Positions 1-10,916 of a DNA stretch of 64,000 nucleotides are shown here, one piece after another. The DNA comes from Rhipicephalus microplus (Eukaryota > Arthropoda > Arachnida > Ixodida > Ixodidae), in contig NC_134701.1 in the NCBI RefSeq assembly GCF_043290135.1, positions 100,456,702 to 100,520,701 of the forward strand, given 5' to 3'. Each line of letters opens with the position of its first letter. Position 1 is the first letter of the stretch. The position numbers and the translations under genes are program-made. The notes beneath the pieces were generated by a model. It worked only from the letters and a program-made list of their open reading frames with translations. It searched no databases and was not told where the DNA came from.

Positions 1-122
1 GGCAGGAAATCTCGCAGTTCATGATTGATTGCTTCATAATCACCTTTGTTTTACATATGAATTGTTTTGCTGGAAATGTGGCGTGTTTTAGGGATGAAGT
101 TTAATCCCTAAAACCACCACAC
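1..122. other. Unassigned left edge with short foldback
   Basis: No gene is visible. Positions 86-95 and 104-113 are 10-bp inverted arms (ttttagggat / atccctaaaa). Read on the minus strand, 92-118 resembles the 3' end of the tRNA-derived SINEs seen elsewhere in the window, but no SINE body follows. The Gypsy coding similarity starts at about 123, so this is an old deletion or insertion boundary. Confidence 0.35.
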
Positions 123-2998
123 GTCCCTATGTCTGTTATGACGACAGCTGGAGCACCATGTCTCAGAACAATGTAGAACTGGGCCGCTTCAGCTGCAGTG
201 CCACTCGCGATGGCCTTGGTCTCCGCGTATCGGATGATGTAGTCCGTCGCCACTATAACCCATTTGTTGCCGCTGTCCGATTTCGGGAATGGGCCCAGCA
301 GATCCATTCCAATTTGAGAATACGGGGTTTCTGGCACGGGCACAGGATGTGATAGCCCAGCGGGCTTGACAGGTGGTACCTTGCGCCACTGACAGTCAAT
401 GCATGTTCGGACGTATTGTTTAACCTCTGCTGCGATTCTTGCCCAGTAATATTTTTCTTTGATGCGTGTCAGTGTTCTTGCGAAACCGAGGTGGCCTGCA
501 GTGGCTTCGTCGTGGCAGGCTTGCAAGATTTCGCTGCGGAGAGCTCCAGGAACTACCAGCAGATAGCTTCTACCTGTTGATGAAAAGTTCTTTTTGTACA
601 GAATTCCGTCCCGTAAACAGAATGACGATAAGTTCTTCGAAAACACTCTTGGTGCATTGGCGGCTCGTCCGTTCAAGAATTCTATAAGCGAGTTGAGCTC
701 CCGATCATCTTGTTGTGGCCGAGTAATGATAGCTGCATCAACAACTCCTAAAAAACCTGGGAAACCATCATCCTCTGTAGCTGGTGATTCAATCGGTGAC
801 CTTGACAAACAGTCGGTGTCTAAGTGTTGCCTTCCGGACTTGTAAACTACGGCCTTGTCGTACTCTTGGAGCCGTAAGCTCCATCGTGCTAAACGTCCAG
901 ATGGGTCTTTCATGTTGGTGAACCAACAAAGAGAGTGATGGTCGCTTACGACTTGGAAAGCGCGGCCATATAAGTACGGGCGGAACTTCGCAACTGCCCA
1001 AACGACGGCCAGACACTCCTTCTCCATTGTTGAGTAGTTGGACTCGGCGCATGTCAACGTTCTGCTAGCGTACGCAACCACTCTCTCCACACCATCTTGG
1101 CATTGGACATGAACAGCACCTTGGCCCACATTGCTGGCGTCTGTATGGATGGCTGTTGGTGCATTCTCGTCGAAGTGAGCGAGGACAGGTGGAGTTTGTA
1201 GACGCTGTCGCAGCTCGTTGAATGAAGCTTCTTGCTCTTCACTCCATACAAATGCGATGTCTTCCCTTGTAAGGCGGGTGAGTGGAGAGGCGATGTGTGC
1301 GAAGCCTGCTATAAATCGCCGGTAGTAGGCGCAGAGACCCAGAAAACGCCTGACCGCTTTCTTATCAACAGGCCTTGCGAACTTTGCGACGGCTGCTGTT
1401 TTATCTGGGTCAGGCTTCACACCTTCACGACTGATCACGTGTACCAGGAATTGGAGTTCTTCGAAGCCGAAGTGGCATTCTTCCGGTTTGAGTGTGAGTC
1501 CAGCGGACCGTATGGCTTGAAGAACTGACAGTAGCCGTTTTAGATGCTCTTCAAACGTGGCCGAAAAAACAATCACGTCGTCGAGGTACACAAGGCATGT
1601 TTTTCATTTCAGGCCGGACAGAATGGTATCCATTAGTCTCTGAAACGTGGCTGGGGCTGAGCATAGACCGAAAGGGAGGACTTTAAATTCATAAAGCCCG
1701 CCTGGCGTCACGAAGGCGGTCTTTTCTCGGTCGCGCTCATCTACTTCTATTTGCCAGTATCCACTTTCAAGGTCCATTGACGAGAAGTAGCGCGCATGCC
1801 GTAGCCTGTCCAAAGAGTCATCGATCCGAGCTAATGGATAAACATCTTTTTTTGTAACATGGTTCAGCTTACGATAATCGATGCAGAAACGCTAGCTGCC
1901 CTCTTTCTTTTTCACGAGTACCACTGGCGATGCCCAAGGACATTTTGATGGTTGGATAACGTCATCCTCTAGCATCTACTTGACTTGCTGCTGGATTACC
2001 TCACGTTCTTTTTGAGCGACGCGATATGGGTTCTGCTGGATCGGTCTTGCTGTGTCTTCCGTAATTATGTGATGTTTAGACAAAGGCGGTCAACCTACTC
2101 GTGATGTCGATGAGAAGCAGTCCTTGAACTGGTTGAGCAGCTCCATAAGACGGCATCTTTCAGTCGGTGTTAGACTCGGACCGATATCAACTGGTGGTGT
2201 ATGTGGAGGTGATTGAGCTGTGGCTTCCCCTTGCATTAGAAGACAGTCGTGAGAGTAGTCGAGCTCTTCGATGTACGCCACAGCCGTGCCTTTACCGATG
2301 TGCCGGCGCTCATTCGTGAAGTTGGTCAGAAGGACGTCTGCGCGCCCATCCACTAATCTGACGATACCGCCAGCGATGGCGATGCCTTGGTGAAAAAGAA
2401 AGTCAGTGATGCGTTCGGCTATGGCGTCTTCATTACAGCGCACGGCGCAACACACGGAAACAAGACTCCATGACAGTGGTGGCACGCAGACGTCGTCGTC
2501 GACCACACGTAACACCCTGGGTTCTTGGTCTGGATCAGTGGTCACAGACTTGTCGGCGGCGAATGTGATCACACCGTCGCGTATGTTGACCACAGCACCG
2601 TACTCTCTTAAGAAGTCCATTCCCAGTATCATAGGTTTGCAGCACTCCGGTAAGATCAGAAATGTGGCTACAAAAGCTACATTCTGTAATAGTGAGTCTT
2701 GCTGTACATTTTCCCGTGGGAGTCATTATCTGGCCTCCAGCACTTCGGATATAAGGGCCCGTCCATTCCATACTGACTTTCTTGAGTTCGTCTGCCAATC
2801 GTTCACTCATTATGGAGAAGTCTGCACCCGTATCGACTAAGGCCGTCACTTCAACGCCGTCAGTCGTCACAGCGAGATCGGCAGTCAAAGTTTTCTCGGC
2901 GAAGTCTTCATCGTCGTCTCTCACTTGTTTCGGCAGCAGTGGGGAATTTTCAGGAATTCAACGGCTTGCAACCTTCCCCCCAGAGGTCGCTGCTTTCA
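123..2998 (-). pseudogene. pol: Gy1 pol pseudogene (PR-RT-RNase H-partial IN)
   Basis: Degenerate polyprotein. The protease has the aspartyl motif VDTGADFS (about 2840). A frameshift near 2690 precedes the conserved 'ILGMDFLREYGA'. RT follows with 'MDLESGYWQIEVDERDREK' (about 1780) and the catalytic 'VYLDDVIVFS' (about 1580). RNase H has 'HTDASNVG', 'EKECLAVV' and 'SDHHSL'. The integrase zinc finger and the start of the core ('IGMDLLGPFP') come next. In-frame stops lie after 'STSRVG' (about 2087), twice in the RT finger region, and at 1601-1603, where Gy2 has a tryptophan codon. The longest surviving frame is 101-1591. Within the integrase, a short deletion near 165 and the truncation near 123 remove the rest of the core. 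Confidence 0.88.
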
Positions 2999-3005
2999 GT
3001 TTCCC
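2996..3005 (-). promoter_or_regulatory. Gy1 gag-pol -1 frameshift site plus gag stop
   Basis: On the minus strand GGGAAAC (3005-2999) is followed at once by TGA (2998-2996), in the frame that encodes the conserved gag tail ...SPRRGN. Shifting back one base at GGG/AAA enters the pol frame. The same heptamer and tail occur in Gy2. GGGAAAC fits the X-XXY-YYZ rule for -1 slippage. Confidence 0.6.
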
Positions 3006-3166
3006 CGCCGTGGGCTGGGAGACCGATCTCTGACGGCGTCAGCAAAACTACGGCGGCTTGGTGAACCAAAGCGAGCCGGTGATGGTGACCGCGTCCGGAA
3101 GGTAGAAGAGCCTTCCCGCCTACCAGCCTGGTCGTAGTCGATAGGGGCACGGCTTTCGTCGAACTC

Positions 3167-4423
3167 TCAGCGCGTAGCTGTAGGTGCACTACCGCGGTAT
3201 TCTGCTCGGCGATGTGGGCAAAAACGGTAATTGTGCCCTGGCTCTCCACAGTTGTAGCAGAGTGGTCGACGGTCCGCAGTGCGCCATATGTCGGTCTTCC
3301 GCATATGGGGTCGCCTGACAAAATCCTGCTGAGCCCAGGCTGCCACAGGATACGGTTCGAGGTACTGCGGCGCTGGCATGGGCGTGGGTGGACGAACAGC
3401 GTCTGCATAGCTGTATCCGTTCGGCTGGTATGCTACTTCTGGAGCCAATGGACGTTGCACAGCGTCTGCATAGGTACACGAGTTTGGATGGTGCGGTGGA
3501 GGGGAATATTGCTGAGGAGAGGCAAACGCTTGTCGAAGTTCATGGCGAACGACTTCAGTGACGGAGGCTACCGTGGACTCCTGCTGCGGGGGCGCCTGTG
3601 ACTGCAATGTGTATTTTGCGTTCTCCTTCGCGATCTCCTCACGCACGATCTGTCTGATCAGGTGGCGTAGAGAAAACTCGTCGTTTGCGCAAAGTGCGAC
3701 GGCGCCTGCAGCTGCGCTGGTGGCCGGGCGTGCAGACTGTCGGTACCGTTGCTGTAGCTCATGCTCTATTGCGGTGGCCTCCCTGGCGAACTCGTCCACT
3801 GTTGTCGGCGGATTGCGCACAAGACCAACAAATAGCTGCTCTTTGACGCCCCTCATGAGATGGCTTAGCTTCCGAGCCTCGGGCATGTTGGGGTCCGCGC
3901 GATGGCACAAGCGCACCATATCCTCAGCAAACATGGCGACGCTTTCATGCAGCTGTTGGGTGCGTCCTTCATGAAGGCGTTGTGCGTTTTCGCGTCGGTC
4001 CGCGTTACCGAAGGTGTCAAGAAACCGGCAACAAAACTCCTCCCATGTCGTCAATATTGCCTCTCGGTTTATAAACCACGTCTTCGCGCCGTCTTCAAGG
4101 GCGAAGTATACGTGGAAGAGCTTTCCATTGAGACTCCAGTAGTTCGATTTAGCTACCCGTTTGAAGTGCTCAAGCCAGTCTTGCGCATCTTCGTTCGGCC
4201 GGCCATGAAATGGTTCAGGAATGCGCATATTCTGGACCGTCACCTGTGCAGGACTCCTTGCCGATTCTCGAGTAAGGGTGGTTGTCGGAAGTGTTGCTCC
4301 CTTTAAAAGGCCAAATTCTGGTTCAAAACCTTGAAGGCGACGGCTTGAGCGGTGCACAGGCGTCTCCACGCGTGGCTGTCTTGTAGGGCTGGACTTGGGT
4401 CTTCTCACAAGGGCGCTGATCAT
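3167..4423 (-). pseudogene. gag: Gy1 gag (truncated by nonsense codon)
   Basis: Nucleocapsid/capsid protein of Gy1, 418 codons. The capsid-like region includes 'WLEHFKRVAKSN' and 'LSHLMRGVKEQLFVGLVRNPP', closely matching Gy2 gag. One CCHC zinc knuckle, CYNCGEPGHNYRFC, lies near the end and would bind RNA. The start is the ATG at 4423, 10 bases inside the primer-site region. The frame ends at a TGA (3167). The original gag tail continues in a shifted frame with an Arg/Ser-Pro-rich stretch to SPRRGN at 2996, so this copy has both a premature stop and a frameshift relative to Gy2. Confidence 0.85.
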
Positions 4424-4433
4424 GAGGTGGTAG

Positions 4434-4452
4434 TACCCAGCACTTCCACCAG
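4434..4452 (-). other. Gy1 primer binding site
   Basis: Directly inside the 5' LTR. The minus strand reads ctggtggaagtgctgggta, almost the same as the Gy2 site. The TGG start pairs with a tRNA CCA end after a one-base offset. The primer tRNA was not recognised. Confidence 0.55.
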
Positions 4453-4637
4453 TGTCGCGGGTTATAAATTACAGGGGGTTTATTAAAAACACGGACAGTG
4501 GGACTTGTAGAAACGCTCTCAGAGAAGGCCGCTAAGATTGTCGTCTTCTTCACTCTGCTGCGCTGCGCCTCTCGAGCAAATCCGCGTTCTTCGTTGTCGT
4601 AGCTATCTCGCCGCTAAATGCAGCTATGCACGCGGCA
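4453..4637 (-). repeat. Gy1 5' LTR
   Basis: About 185 bp, TG...CA ends on the minus strand. It shares blocks with the 152-bp Gy2 LTR (for example gcgttcttcgttgtcgt and tcgtcttcttcact). The outer edge is placed at 4637, where LINE coding sequence begins with ATAT. The matching 3' LTR is not present. Confidence 0.7.
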
Positions 4638-5890
4638 ATATGTTCCAATAGTTTACAGCTTGTTGAAATTAGGGAAATTGGCCTATAAATTGGAATGAGC
4701 TGCTTATTGCCAGATATAAATAACGGGACAACATTAACTGTCTTCCAAAGTATGGGAACAGTGGCCGACGCAAACGATTTATTAAAAATGGCAGTCAAGT
4801 AACGAGCGCACCATTCGGAGTACCGCCTCAAGAACGTATTAGGAATGCCATCAGGACCGGAACTTCTAGTCTATCTAATTTTAGTATCAAATTGTGAACA
4901 CCTGAACAAGAGATTGTGATGTCTGGAATTGTAGACTGAACAAAGTTGCAAGCATAATCTGGGATAGTGCCATCATCACGAGAGAAAACGGACTTGAAAT
5001 AGTTGTTGAAGCTTTCTGCAATAGTGTTAGAATCGGAGCATGATTGGCCATTTATAATAAGGAAGCAAGACTGAACAGATAACTTCGGGTTAATAAACTT
5101 CCAGAATTCGGTTTGGTTTTTACCATAAACCGTGAAAATGTGTTGTTGAAATTGAAATTTTTCGCTTCCTGCATTTTCGCCTTCAAAGTACACTTCAAAG
5201 AATTAAGCAGTGGTGATCGCGCAGCTGACAAAAGAGGACGACCTTTGCGAAGTCGCTTTACACGGCGAGTTAGTTGAATGATTTCTCGTGTGTACCACGG
5301 ATGTATTGGATTGCGTTTATTGCATATTTGAGGCACAAACTTTGATATCCACTCCTGCACTATACCATGAAAATGACCAAGGAGTACATTTACATCACTG
5401 TGTTCATTTCTAGGAAAAAAATCTTCAAAACTAGATGCCAGCGTATCGATAATAGAGTTGTCATCGGCACGACTAAAATCAAGCACACGCTTAAATTCAG
5501 GTCGTTTTGGCGGGCATACTATGTTGAGGCACGCAATCACAGCATCGTGATCAGACAAACCTGTGACAACCTCACTGTGGTATCCCTTTTTGCAAAATTC
5601 GCCGCTTATGAAGACAAGGTCAAGTACTGAATTTTCACGGGTAGGGGAAGTGACAATTTGATTGAGGTTAAATGACAGTGCCATATTTACGAGCGAGTCA
5701 CAAAGCTTTTTGTCACGACCGTGGGATGCAAAATTGTTCCAGTCACTGCACGGGGCATTGATTGTTGCACATTGCATTGTCATTGTTACTTCTTTGTAAA
5801 CAAACATAAGATATGCCCATTGTGCTTTCATCTGTTTACTTCTACGCCTATTGGAATAGCGATGTGATTCTCCTTCTGACACTGCTTTCT
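4638..5890 (-). pseudogene. CR1/Jockey-like LINE ORF2 fragment (EN to RT start)
   Basis: Non-LTR retrotransposon reading right to left. The endonuclease end includes 'APCSDWNNF' (degraded GDFN box), 'SVLDLVFISG' and 'GLSDHDAVIACL'. After a frameshift near 5190 comes the linker with 'WKFINPKLSV' and 'FNNYFKSVFS', then RT domain 0-2 with 'VPILWKTVNVVPLF' and 'YRPISLISTSCKLLEHIA'. The frame is broken at least twice. The fragment ends abruptly at 4638, where the Gy1 LTR begins, so most of the RT is missing. The 5' end, near 5880, lacks the first part of the endonuclease. The exact clade (CR1, L2 or Jockey) is uncertain. Confidence 0.8.
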
Positions 5891-6589
5891 GAGCCTCTTT
5901 TTACTGCTGAATATATGAATATTACTCAGAAGTAAAGTCTGTATGACTAATGTCTAATGACATGTGTGGTGGAGCATTTCAGTTACACGGCAGTTCACTC
6001 GAAAGTTAAGGCAGCCATTTAAAAATAAGAAAATTGTCATATGATACGTTACTTTATGTCTTCCACATTAATTAGAGAAAGGCGATTTTGGGTTTCATTG
6101 TATTTATACGTGCCCGTGGAGACACATGCAATGGTGAGGTAGTTATCTATTTTGGCGATGGCATACATTGTGTGCCATCAAGCTTAATGAACAGCGCGAA
6201 TAAATTATTTTTTCACTCCTTTCATTCCGTTCTTTTTCCTGTGCCATTAAGATATATCAAAACTTACAATACCGACTAAAGCGATCAGAATCTAACCAAA
6301 CATTCTCTTCATGGCTCCCTTTCACTGAACTACCCCTCAAATGATACTTACTCTGTCAGTATAATCAACTACATCTGACGCCCTCTTTAACCCTGGAGTC
6401 TGAGTCAGGAGATGAAGGGGCGTGAATACATAAATTCCATGGAACATAAAGTTTCAACTGGCTTCAATGGTGGGAAAACAGTTTCTGCTTTGTTCGAAAA
6501 TAACTTACAGGTGGAACGTAACAAGGCCTAGGGCTTTCACCACCCAAAACGTACCGCAAAACTGGAAAAGCAAGGTCGTGCAACGCTGT
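5891..6589. other. No recognisable gene
   Basis: AT-rich sequence with only short open frames. The right third may hold the decayed 3' end or LTR of Gy3, but no LTR pair was found. Confidence 0.5.
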
Positions 6590-6734
6590 TCAGCAACAGG
6601 CTGAATGCGTCGAATCAGCACTAGGTGTGCTGATTTGAAACGGCTGTAGTTCTGATTGTAAGGCGAGGGGAATTTTGCCTAGCCATGCGCGGCCAGCTAC
6701 GCTCTAAAGCAAGCCTTCCGAAGTGGCTCCGAAG

Positions 6735-7468
6735 TGCTGGCATGAGTGGGACGAGAAGCCTCGCGTCCTTCCATAGACAAACTTGAACGGTGACTCCCGT
6801 GTGATTTATTCCTCTGACGTATTGAGGCCGAAGGCAGCGGCGGTGACGTACTCATCCCAGTTATGACTAGGACGCACGTATGACGACAGTATGTTCTTGG
6901 CGGTACGGTTTAAACGTTTCACCAGACCGTTCGTTTAGCGGTACTGAAGGGTATCCACGGCATTTCGAATTCCATGGTCATTGAGTTGGTATCTGACTGC
7001 GTGTGACGTGAAGAGGATGTTGCGGTCAATGAGGACCAAGCGGGGCGCATCATGCCGAAAAGCAACACACACGTTGATGATCGAGACAACGTGCTGTGTC
7101 GAAAAATTCCAGAGAGCCCTTACTTTGGTTCACATCGTGAGATAGTTCGTGGCAAGGATGGGTAACTTGTTGCCGCGCAACTTACGTGGAAGCGGTCCTA
7201 TGTGATCAAGTCCAACTATCTCAAAAGATGTTTCTGGACGAGGGATAGGTTGCATGGGGACAAGTTGTGGATTTTTCATGACCTTGATTGCTTGGCAGGC
7301 TGTGCACGACAAAATGTAGCGATAGATGTTCATGTGCATGCGCCGCCACCAAAACCTTTCTTTGATAAGTGCCAGCGTCTTGTGCAGCCTAAGGTGACCA
7401 GCGGTCGTGCGTTGTGTCACATAAATAGCACCAATTGTTGAATGGCTAGAGGAACCGCAGGGGCACAC
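6735..7468 (-). pseudogene. Gy3 integrase pseudogene
   Basis: Zinc-finger part: 'TAGHLRLHKTLALIKERFWW' and 'YILSCTACQ' (about 7300-7410), the HHCC pattern. The core begins 'FEIVGLDHIGPLP' (about 7220) and carries 'ILATNYLT', where the usual residue after 'ILAT' is D, so N replaces it here. Beyond a frameshift at about 7120 the core continues with 'FRHDAPRLVLIDRNILFTS', 'TNGLVKRLNRTAKN' (the catalytic Glu is replaced by Lys) and 'NWDEYVTAAAFGLNTS'. A stop lies before TNGL. Catalytic substitutions plus stops mean it is non-functional. Confidence 0.75.
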
Positions 7469-7689
7469 GACCTATTCTACATCTGTTGGTCATGAAGGAT
7501 TCCATTTCGAATGGGATATGATGCATAAAGACTTTGACAATGACGCTTGGAAGTAGATATAACGCAGAAAGACTTTCACGACGATGCTTGGCAGTGCCTA
7601 CTATCTCGGATTGTCCCAGCGTTATATCGATTGTTACTGCATCTCGTAGCTGTGTAGTATTTTAATCAAGCACGGCAGTGACTGGGGAG

Positions 7690-8365
7690 ACGTCGCTGAA
7701 CTGTTTCGGGGGACAAGAAAGGTAGTCAGCATCTTGATGGCAAGCGTTGCTGTGAAACCATCAAAAATCCTAATCTTGAAATTTAGAATCCCTCCTGGGT
7801 CGCCTTTGTTTAGAGCCAGCGAATGCCTTCATTGTTGGTAATGACCGTGAAGATTTTATCATAAACGTACGGGCAAATATTTTCGAAAGCACAAACTACC
7901 GCCAAGCACTAACGTACAGAGCCATGATATTGACTCTCTGGTTCATTGGGCCAGCGGCTAGCGTAAGTGATTTCTGCGCGTTCGGAGACAACGCGGGTAT
8001 TGCCTACTAAGAACTTGAGAGCAGGTATTGATTCTGTGCTGCACCAAAGGAGTGTGGCCGTGCTGATTAGGTGACATGACCGTGCCGTCACGGGAGTTTC
8101 GTAGAAGTGCTTGAATCTCAGCTTTCTGGAACGAACTTACGTTGGAGCCGAAGCTGAATTTATTCCAGTCAAGGAGTGATACAGGTGGTGGTGAAGGCGC
8201 AACTGGCTGTACTTCTGCTACGACAAATGGTGCTTCAAGGTAGGTTGAGGTACCGAGAACGGTGCTTGTCGACCCACACAGGTTACTGTCGCACAGGTAC
8301 AAGACAAGCACTGCGAAGGTTTCGGCCAGAATGCAGGGCCCACGGCATCGCGAATCCATTTCCAT
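7690..8365 (-). pseudogene. Gy3 pro-RT linker fused to RNase H remnant (RT deleted)
   Basis: The right part encodes 'LLDWNKFSFGSNVSSFQKAE' and 'RTPLVQHRIN'-like residues, normally found just upstream of RT. At about 7990 the reading jumps to 'TYASRWPNEPESQYHG', which belongs to RNase H, followed after a stop by 'CPYVYDKIFTV'. All RT motifs in between, including the YxDD box, are missing. This is an internal deletion, not merely point decay. Several frameshifts are also present. Confidence 0.65.
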
Positions 8366-8772
8366 GCCGATAATAAACAGTGTATTCTACTTTATTGTTC
8401 ATGTGAACAAAAAAGTTGGTGCGGATTTAAATGATAACCCACGCAGCAGACGAAAAGGGTATGATAAGCGAGGTTGCTGTAATGACAGCATGCAAAATGG
8501 GGAATATATTTCTAATTTCATATTATTCACTTCTGTTTGTATCGTTGGCCGTAGACGCTATCTGTTAAAATGCCGACTTGCGAAGAAATTTGAGTAATTC
8601 GACTTTTTATCACGTGGTAGCTGTCAGCCAGCGCGGAGTGAACATTCTCAACAGTTCTGTGAATAACACTATGCAATGGAAACATAACTACCAAGGGCAA
8701 GCTTTATCAGATGCTTCATCACTTGCTCAGGGAAGTGTGGAAGCGGTAGGTGTTCATTCGGTGGCGCAATCA

Positions 8773-9117
8773 GTGCCACTAAACTGCAATCTAATCTCAA
8801 ACTCCGCATACCAATCATAACCTAAAACCATTGTCACACAGAGATTTCGGACAAGAAGTAACCGCTGTCTGGCTGTCCTCCCAAGCTCACACACGCTCAG
8901 GCATACTTAGCGAAAGCTAGGTGGAGCGGCTCCATGAGCATGCAAATAGTACTGCGAAACTGCAATCTATATACAAACTCTGCATACCAATCACAACCTA
9001 AGAACACTGGCATGCACAGGTTTGGTACATCAGGGAACCACTGTCTCGCTGTCTTGCCAAGTGCAGACAAGCTCAGGCATACTTCGCCGAAGCTAGGTGG
9101 AGCGGCTCCGTCAGCCA
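8773..9117. repeat. 176-bp imperfect tandem duplication in Gy3 protease
   Basis: 8773-8948 and 8949-9117 align with a constant offset of 176 bases. Both carry 'actgcaatct', 'gcataccaatca', 'aagctaggtggagcggctcc' and similar blocks. The copies have diverged by substitutions, so the duplication is not recent. The left copy lies outside the long open frame. Confidence 0.8.
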
Positions 9118-9277
9118 GCACGAGATGAGGTCGAGTCACATGCGCAGGGCTCACAGAAAATCTCCCAGGCAAGAAAGTCATCGCGAAAAAACTGAAGGCA
9201 GCCCCAGTGTCCACAAGTGCTTCAGTGGGCTGGGACAGATTTCCAAGCATCAGCCTCACAGTTGGCATATCGTTCAA
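8897..9277 (-). pseudogene. Gy3 aspartyl protease region
   Basis: 126 codons with the retropepsin active-site motif 'ALVDTGAAFSF' near residue 20 and a later hydrophobic 'VFLGCDWYAEF', the position of the ILG/GxDW block in Gypsy proteases. The frame is open, but the element is otherwise broken and the end of the frame overlaps the tandem duplication. Confidence 0.65.
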
Positions 9278-9525
9278 GGAGCCTATTGTAAAAGAAGAGG
9301 GGCTTCAGCCATAATACGGGGTCCTGCCCTCGATGACTGGTACTCTATTTTCGGGAAAAAGGGGTCGAGTTTGTCAGCGACGCGGTCACTCAAAGATAGC
9401 TCCGGGCAAAATACCCAACGTCGTTGCAAAGTGGTGGCAATGCATCACCGCTGAAAAGTCGTGGTGCCGAGCAGGTGCGGAATGCAGGGTCCTGTAGGTT
9501 GATTACCAGAGTAATCTAACGCTGC

Positions 9526-10332
9526 TTACGACCACTCTTGTATTTCTTCCTCAGGAGCTACGGCTACAGCCGATCGTATCTCAATCGGACAAGCGAGGTG
9601 GTTGAAGCGGTGGGCGTTTCTTGTATGTATGGCGTCAACAAAGGCGTTAGCAGCGATACGATTCATGATTGTGTCAAAGCAGCCCGACAAGGCTTTCCGG
9701 CACAACCTATCGACGTGCGCAGCTAGTTCATTAAGGTCATGCCGACTTTGTCGGACGTGTTTAAGTTGTGTAAGGTAGAAATCTTGAAAGTTAGTGTCGC
9801 CAAATATGATTTGCAGCAGAGAGACATGATTTTCATATGTACAGCGGATGATTTTTGCGATATACTCATTGTATTCAGCCGTGGCGGCACGGAGCTGTAC
9901 AACGAGGGACGCGAACTGTACCAAAAATGCTACCCACGACGTGGTGCCACAGAAAGTAGGTGGTGGAAGTAGTGTTCCTAAAAACTGAGGCTTAGCTGAG
10001 ATGGAAACATACGAGGTAGGCATACGTTGTTGATGTCCTGATTGCGCCTTAATGACAAGGAGCCGCGCATCAACTTCCGCGACGACGTGTGCCGCTGGTG
10101 CACGTTGGGCAAGTGCGGCCTCAATAGAAAGCAGGCTGGTAGACGAGTGAGTTTCGAAATCGTGCATGAGTACTCGTCTGTCAGCCTCACGTATTGAAGC
10201 CAGGGCTTGTAGGCAATGTGGTATAGGTAGACTGGGACGACTGCTTGACTGTTGAGCGTGACTTGGCGTACACTGGGCATCGAAGTCCGACAGAAGAGGC
10301 TGAACACTGACAGAAGAGACAGGGGACCCCAC
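9526..10332 (-). pseudogene. gag: Gy3 gag-like frame
   Basis: Open frame of 268 codons located where gag should be, upstream of the protease. It contains 'FLGTLLPPPTFCGTTSW' followed by 'LKHVRQSRHDLNELAAHVDR', which resembles the capsid region of arthropod Gypsy gag (PPxF...W, then Q....V..Y...L). No zinc knuckle is seen; the sequence beyond 9526 is interrupted by stops. Function is inferred from position and weak motif similarity. Confidence 0.55.
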
Positions 10333-10606
10333 AGTTCTGCCGAGCTTTTCTCTGTTCTAGAAACATCAGGTTCCCCGACCGTCTACGAAGTGTCGTGTGC
10401 TATAGGGTGCATCTGTGAATTGCCGGCTGTTGTCGTCACGGCAGCCTTGCTGCGTGTAAAAATGGGTCACAGTTGGAACCACTGCCATCAAATGAAACGT
10501 ACAAGTGTAACTAACGTAAAGAAGGTGATCATGATGATCCTTGAAATATTGGCACCTACCCACTCGGCCAAGAGTAGGGAGGTTCTTACAAACTTGATTT
10601 ATGATT

Positions 10607-10611
10607 GAAAC
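10607..10611. repeat. Gy4 target site duplication (left)
   Basis: GAAAC directly before the left LTR. The same five bases follow the right LTR at 15039-15043. Confidence 0.85.
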
Positions 10612-10795
10612 TGTCTTGTGGCTGGTGCCGAGCTAGCGTGGCAGAGCACGAGCGGAGAGAGACGATACGCACGACAGCTGCTCAGCTAACGAAAAGGGCC
10701 CTCCCACTTTATTCGGGGCAGAATATATACAATCTCAGGGGCGCCACCTGCTAGTGGCAGCCGAACTCAATGGCTGAAGGGTGGCGACCTCTACA
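10612..10795 (-). repeat. Gy4 3' LTR
   Basis: 184 bp, starting tgtcttgtgg and ending cctctaca on the plus strand (TG...CA on both). A minus-strand AATAAA (10713-10708) could serve as the poly(A) signal. Confidence 0.92.
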
Positions 10796-10806
10796 TCTCC
10801 CCCCTT
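10796..10806 (-). other. Gy4 polypurine tract
   Basis: The minus strand reads aaggggggaga, ending at the LTR edge. Such a tract primes plus-strand DNA synthesis in LTR elements. Confidence 0.8.
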
Positions 10807-10916
10807 GAAGACCAGACGGAAGACGGAGGACGCCAGACACTGCACATCACAAGTTCAGGCGGTTCGGAGGCACAACACGGCGGCCACAACGTGTTCGTGT
10901 CACACCATCACTGCGG

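Larger units (their letters stand above)
123..4637 (-). mobile_element. Gy1: truncated, decayed Ty3/Gypsy element
   Basis: LTR retrotransposon in the order 5' LTR (4453-4637), primer site, gag, protease, RT, RNase H, integrase, read right to left. Coding similarity to the intact Gy2 at 19.6-24.9 kb runs through all domains and stops in the middle of the integrase core near 123, so the integrase C-terminus and 3' LTR are missing. Pol carries several nonsense codons and at least one frameshift, so the copy is inactive. The 5' LTR abuts LINE coding sequence at 4638, showing insertion into a LINE. Confidence 0.9.
6590..10335 (-). mobile_element. Gy3: heavily decayed Ty3/Gypsy element
   Basis: Domain order right to left: gag (9526-10332), protease (8897-9277), pro-RT linker (7958-8365), RNase H remnants (about 7700-7990) and integrase (about 6740-7468). 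No LTRs could be identified. The RT catalytic region is absent, because the linker runs directly into RNase H-like 'TYASR'. It is a family separate from Gy1/Gy2 and Gy4. Confidence 0.75.

Noticed and set aside
3558..4306. Plus-strand frames over Gy1 gag (138 and 134 codons)
   Set aside because: Antisense shadows of the gag frame. The minus strand has the zinc knuckle and matches Gy2.
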